Below are positions 60,131 through 64,000 of a stretch of DNA of 64,000 nt, piece after piece. The translations under genes were made by a program, and so were the position numbers. Source of the DNA: Penicillus capitatus. Its lineage: Eukaryota > Chlorophyta. The stretch is from the NCBI GenBank assembly GCA_965649825.1, contig OZ287699.1, forward strand, positions 496,001 to 560,000, read 5' to 3'. Positions within the stretch are counted from its first letter, which is position 1. Every line of letters starts with the position of its first letter. Under the pieces are notes generated by a model. The model saw nothing but the letters and a program-made list of their open reading frames with translations. It was not told the origin of the DNA and searched no databases.

Positions 60131-62039
60131 CTATACCACTGTTCCCGCTTCAATTTGAGATCCTTTCACCACCACAATGATGCCATCCTTGATCACGTAT
60201 CCCATATCTTCTGTCTTCAACGCTTCTTTAATTCCTTCTTTGTTAATCAACTGTACATTTGCACCGATACGGGCATTCTTGTCGACGATGCAGTTTTTGA
60301 CGATGGAGTTGGGGCCGATGCCCATTGGGAGACAGCCAGGAACGATGGCGCATTCTTCGAGGGTCTCGTAGTAATCGGCCCCCATCAACAGACTCTTCTC
60401 CACCAAACAGTTCTCCCCAATCAACGTACGCAATCCAACGACGCTGTCCGTCAATTTAGAGCCTTCGCGAACGTAGCAGCCGTCACCGATGACGGAGTTC
60501 TTGATTTCCACGTCCATCAGCTTAGAGGGCGGCAAGAACCTTAGATTGGAGAACATCGGCATCTTCTCATCTTGGAAACTGAAAAGGAGTGAGAAAGAGT
60601 GAGGCAAGGGGAGACATGCCTGAAAGGAGCATTGGGTTGAGTGACCTGCAGATTGGCATTGTAGAACGCCCCCACTGTTCCGATGTCTTCCCAGTAGCCA
60701 TCAAAGAGAAAAGCTTGCACCCGCATGCCCATCTTTGTGGCACCCGGTATGACTTCCCCTCCAAAATCATTGGCATCTGGGAAGTCTGTTTCCAGAAGTC
60801 GCTTCATCGTGTCTGCCTTGATCACATAGATTCCCATACTCGCAATGTACGGCAGATTCTTGGCCCTGTAGAGTTGCGTGTTTTTTGGTGTGACGATCAA
60901 AGTGGGTCAGACCTTTCGGCTTCGAGGCCTAGAATCGTCGTGTCTACGGTCATTGCTTTGAGCGCATCGCCCTTTGGCTTCTCCGCAAACTCCACAATGC
61001 GTCCATCGTTATCGATTTTCATCAGACCAAATGCCGACGCTTTTTCTTCATCGCAGGGCAGCGCCGCCACAGTAATGTCTGCGTTTGCCTGAACGTGTTT
61101 CTCGACAAATTCGCGATAGTCCATTCTGTACAACTGATCCCCTAAAAGACAAGACCCGTTGCTAAACACTGTCGCACACATTCCTGCATGAGATCAGACC
61201 CGAGAGAATGACGAAATGCTCGACGCCCTGGTCCATGTATTCTGTAAAGAGGTAGAGGTACTGCCTCACAGCATCAGCCGTTCCTTGGAACCAATCAAAG
61301 TTCGTTGGCATCTGTGTGGCTGCCAGTATTTCAACAAATCCCTTGTTCGACGGAAACTGACTTGATGAGTTCTACAGCACAGGCATCTCACTCTTTTCTT
61401 CCAAAAGAGTGAGACAGTACATAAGCCGACATGACGTGACGGTTGAGAGATGCAGAATTGAACTGAGTGAGGACGTAGATCTTGTTGATCCGACTGTTCA
61501 GGCAATTGCTGATCGGAATGTCGATGAGACGGTAGTTTCCTCCCAACGGCACGGCAGGTTTGGCTCGTGCTTTCGTCAGAGGATAGAGACGTGTACCTGC
61601 TCCTCCTCCCAACACAACCGCCAGGCATTTCTGCCACATTCCACATAAACATTGCGTCGCGTTGGGGAGAAGAGACCTCAGAAACGGGAACAGCTGTGGC
61701 CGCTTCGAGATTTTCCACCGTCGTCGGTGCGGAATCGACCTTCGATGTCACCGCAGCAACGGTCTCCCGTTTGATCTACGCCACACATATCGCCTTCGTT
61801 GTCTCCGAACACGGTCGCCGTGCCTGTTGGTATTTTTCAAGGCGTTTCGTGTGAATTCGCCCAGCGCGACGGACAACCAACCGTCCAGCGGCAAAACGCG
61901 TTCCTGTACAACGCAGCCTCAGATTTCAAACTCCTACATGTGGGACGGTACGTCGAGCGCGCTGAGTGATACAATGGAGGTGTCTTTTGCCGGTGAGATT
62001 CAGGCGATGGGGGACAGGAGCACCTAAGAGACTCGACAT
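60131..62039 (-). CDS. ADP-glucose pyrophosphorylase (glucose-1-phosphate adenylyltransferase), small-subunit-like
   Basis: Makes ADP-glucose for starch synthesis. From the ATG at 62039 a leader [20 protein letters not shown], basic and free of acidic residues, resembles a plastid transit peptide. Core: [157 protein letters not shown] and the beta-helix end [12 protein letters not shown]. Motif spelling is nearer plant small subunits. Seven introns, including 61372-61420 with an 11-bp perfect stem, and a GC-AG intron between APF and SFQDEK (about 60594-60634). The first two exon joins (leader) are inferred. Confidence 0.92.
61372..61420 (-). other. Hairpin-bearing intron of ADP-glucose pyrophosphorylase
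   Basis: 49-nt GT-AG intron containing CTCACTCTTTT (61387-61397) and its exact complement AAAAGAGTGAG (61403-61413) separated by five bases. Removal joins HVMSAY to [16 protein letters not shown] in frame. The foldback occupies 27 of 49 nt and would bring the splice sites together. Confidence 0.88.
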
Positions 62040-62143
62040 CGTGCAGTCGAAAGGAGAAACGCAACGATCGGCGCCACAAACGGTAAGATGCGTACAATGA
62101 TGAGGGATCAAATATGATTCGTCGTCGTCGTCGGCAACAAGGA

Positions 62144-64000
62144 TTATTGTCGAGTGGGCACACCGAAGTTCTCCCAGACGCGAATCTCTCCGCGACTGCC
62201 GCCAGTGACAAAGACCTGACCCCAGAGGCGAAACTCAGGAGGCAGCGTTTCGGCTGTGGGCGTCGTCAAGCCGATCATTTTCATAAGGGCATGGTCATTG
62301 CTGCCCGACGGAGATCCCACGTCGAGTTTCTCACAGGGACGACGACAGATGTCGGGGCAGAAAGTAGCACATGGACAGAATCCGTGATGCGCTTGAAAGC
62401 ACTCCCATTCTGAGAGCTTTTCGCGTTCTTGTTTCTTGAATGGCCGTGCAGCACCTGTCCAGACGTACACGCGACCATCATCCGATCCAGAAATGAGATA
62501 GGACCCATCGACCGTCGGCGAGGCGACGATGGGACGACCAGAATCGTTGGCATGACCCTTGAACTTGCACAGATGTCGCGGAGGTGTTGTTGCCTGGAAC
62601 AGTGCCATATGGTGGAGAGGGATAAGATGGGGAGAGGACTTGAAGGAGACGGATGCGTGAGTCATGTGTGCTGACGATAAATGTGTGATCGCCGACGTTG
62701 GCGCGAACGATGCCTGTGACTTTTGTTCCCTTTCGATGACGTCCCGTGCGATTCTTGACATCAATCTCTGCACGTTTTTCTAATCGATTGCCGTTAAGAT
62801 TGTAGATGCGACATCGACCTGGAGTGCGAACGGGGGTCATTGTTTTTTGATGTGACGTGAGAGGAGGTACCGTCAAAGCAGCCGGCAACGATCGTCCGGC
62901 CATCTGCCGAGAAACACAAGGCCGTGAAAATGTCCTTCTCGCTGGCGATGCTCGCAGAGGCAACGACTTTGTACTCTGCGATATTCCAAAGTCGGAGGAC
63001 GCCGTCTCCAGAACCTAAGATCACACTTTTCTGGATGCACGCAAAGAGTGAACCGCGTTGTCTGCCTGAGATGAATCGACCGGCATCGAGGGGGTGGAAC
63101 CGAATTGAAGTAACGTAGTTGACATGAGGGAATTCCCGTAAGCAGTTCTCATGTCGAACATGCCACAGTCTCACACTTTTATCCAGAGCAGCCGATAGTA
63201 CAAATTCGGATTTGTGTGACCAACAAATATCGAGGATGTCAGATTTGTGCCCCCGGAATACTTGGAGAGGTACTGGATCGAATACGGGGATGTCGACTTT
63301 TTTCAGTGTTGAAGACTTTCTGTAAAAAGAGTGAGCGAGCAAAAAGAGTGAGATTGCCATACCTATTTTCCATCACTTGCCAGATGTAAACGTTTCCATC
63401 TTCTCCACCTGTTGCAAGCATGTTGTGATTCGGACTAAATTGCATGACCCAAACGACTCCTTGATGGATCTTTATTTCTTGTACGAGCCGCAAATCTGAC
63501 AGACATTTTTCGGACCTTTTGTTCGTCATCACCTTGCCATGAATGGACATCTCACTCTTTTATTAAGAGTGAGAAAACGTACAGGTCGTGTCTGATCGAT
63601 GCATGGTTCTCTGACAGAGTGTCGTGAGCACGGTGAAGGACTTTCTGAAATCTTCCGTCTAGTTCGATGGACAAAACTGAGTAAGGATGCACGCCTATCT
63701 CACACTTTACGCATTTTCTCACTCTTTTCTCTCGTTGCCTTACCCTGGGCTTCCCATCGACGGGTCACTCACTTGCCGTGGAGTGTTCTGGAGATCCTCT
63801 TGCGGTTCCTAAACAGAAAGACGTTGTCTTGGATGACGGTGATGAAGCACAGCTTCCCCACAGGCGTCCCAGGTTTGGGCAATTTTAGATATCCAAAGAG
63901 GTCGAGGAAATCGTCGACAGCAATCTGTTCGCCGTCCGAGATTTCGATACGGTCGCCGCTTTCATTAATGCGATATCTCTTTCCCGTCTCCAAGTCTTTG
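62144..64000 (-). CDS. WDR44-like WD40-repeat protein (5' end outside window)
   Basis: WDR44/Rabphilin-11-type WD40 protein; animal WDR44 binds Rab11 on recycling endosomes. N-terminal fragment at the window edge (KDLETGKRYRINESGDRIEI, FGYLKLPKPGTPVGKLCFIT) continues through a basic linker to WD repeats: EIKIHQGVVWVMQFSPNHNM, LATGGEDGNVYIWQV, VFRGHKSDILDICWSHKSEF, LDKSVRLWHVRHENCLREF, INYVTSIRFHP-like VNYVTSIRFHPLDAGRFISG, SGDGVLRLWNI, GRTIVAGCFDGRCRIYNLNG, KNRTGRHRKGTKVTGI, HDSRIRLLQ, GSYLISGSDDGRVYVW, and the last VFVTGGSRGEIRVWENFGV. Order and spelling match WDR44. At least six introns of 43-80 nt; three are packed with CTCACTCTTTT-type motifs, and the FISG-SGDG intron is GC-AG. The Rab-binding region would be upstream of the window. 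Confidence 0.85.
63320..63362 (-). other. Intron with two tandem CTCACTCTTTTT copies
   Basis: 43-nt GT-AG intron of the WDR44-like gene. On the coding strand CTCACTCTTTTT occurs twice in the same orientation, the second running into the ACAG acceptor. Removal joins VMENR to KSSTLKKVD. Confidence 0.85.
63533..63582 (-). other. Hairpin-bearing intron of the WDR44-like gene
   Basis: 50-nt GT-AG intron with CTCACTCTT (63551-63559) and AAGAGTGAG (63565-63573) as a perfect 9-bp stem with a five-base loop. Removal is phase 0 and leads into VMTNKRSEKC. Confidence 0.75.

Overview
The window is nuclear DNA of a microbial eukaryote, most likely a starch-making alga of the green lineage. Genes are broken by short spliceosomal introns (mostly about 40-65 nt). 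There is a plant-SSII-like starch synthase, an ADP-glucose pyrophosphorylase with a transit-peptide-like leader, plastid-type PHT4 transporters and plant-type ABCG, POT and OEP61/TPR7 proteins. It also holds the pyruvate formate-lyase system found in several green algae. Species assignment is not possible from the sequence alone. Exon structures are my own, built by joining frames at splice sites that restore family alignments; terminal exons are the least certain parts.

Layout. 1-6.2 kb (minus): an unrecognised partial gene, starch synthase, an IMPACT/YIH1 homologue and an OEP61/TPR7-type tail-anchored TPR protein. 6.9-16.2 kb (plus): a large Pmp-repeat surface protein with a multi-pass C-terminus, a MATH-MATH-RING protein and an RWD-MJ1316 protein. 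16.2-20.4 kb: gene-poor, with two minisatellites. 20.4-23.2 kb (minus): an ABCG half-transporter and a small secreted six-cysteine peptide. 23.2-28 kb: gene-poor, with one copy (A) of a 1.6-1.85-kb dispersed repeat. 28-44.5 kb: a dense block with a PHT4 transporter, cis-prenyltransferase, POT transporter, RRP7, divergent PFL-activase/PFL, an LSM12-like protein, a damaged SF3B5-like gene and XPF. The inverted second repeat copy (B) lies at 44.6-46.2 kb. 46.5-51.5 kb: sparse, with a MATH-MATH protein. 51.5-64 kb: two head-to-head ABCG transporters, a second PHT4, an STMP1-type microprotein, NKAP, ADP-glucose pyrophosphorylase and a WDR44-like protein that runs off the right edge.

Genes that plausibly work together: starch synthase and ADP-glucose pyrophosphorylase (starch synthesis), with the PHT4 phosphate transporters relevant because phosphate regulates this pathway in plants; PFL and its activase (fermentation to formate and acetyl-CoA), adjacent and divergent; NKAP, SF3B5-like and perhaps LSM12 in RNA metabolism.

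Most notable: introns repeatedly carry CTCACTCTTTT or its complement, sometimes paired into a hairpin; at least three introns are GC-AG and one appears to be GA-AG; paralogue pairs differ in intron presence; a 17-kb block including the PFL pair is bracketed by inverted repeats; two ABCG proteins have QGG in place of the SGG of the ABC signature; and a 48-aa microprotein gene starts 26 bp from a divergent start codon.
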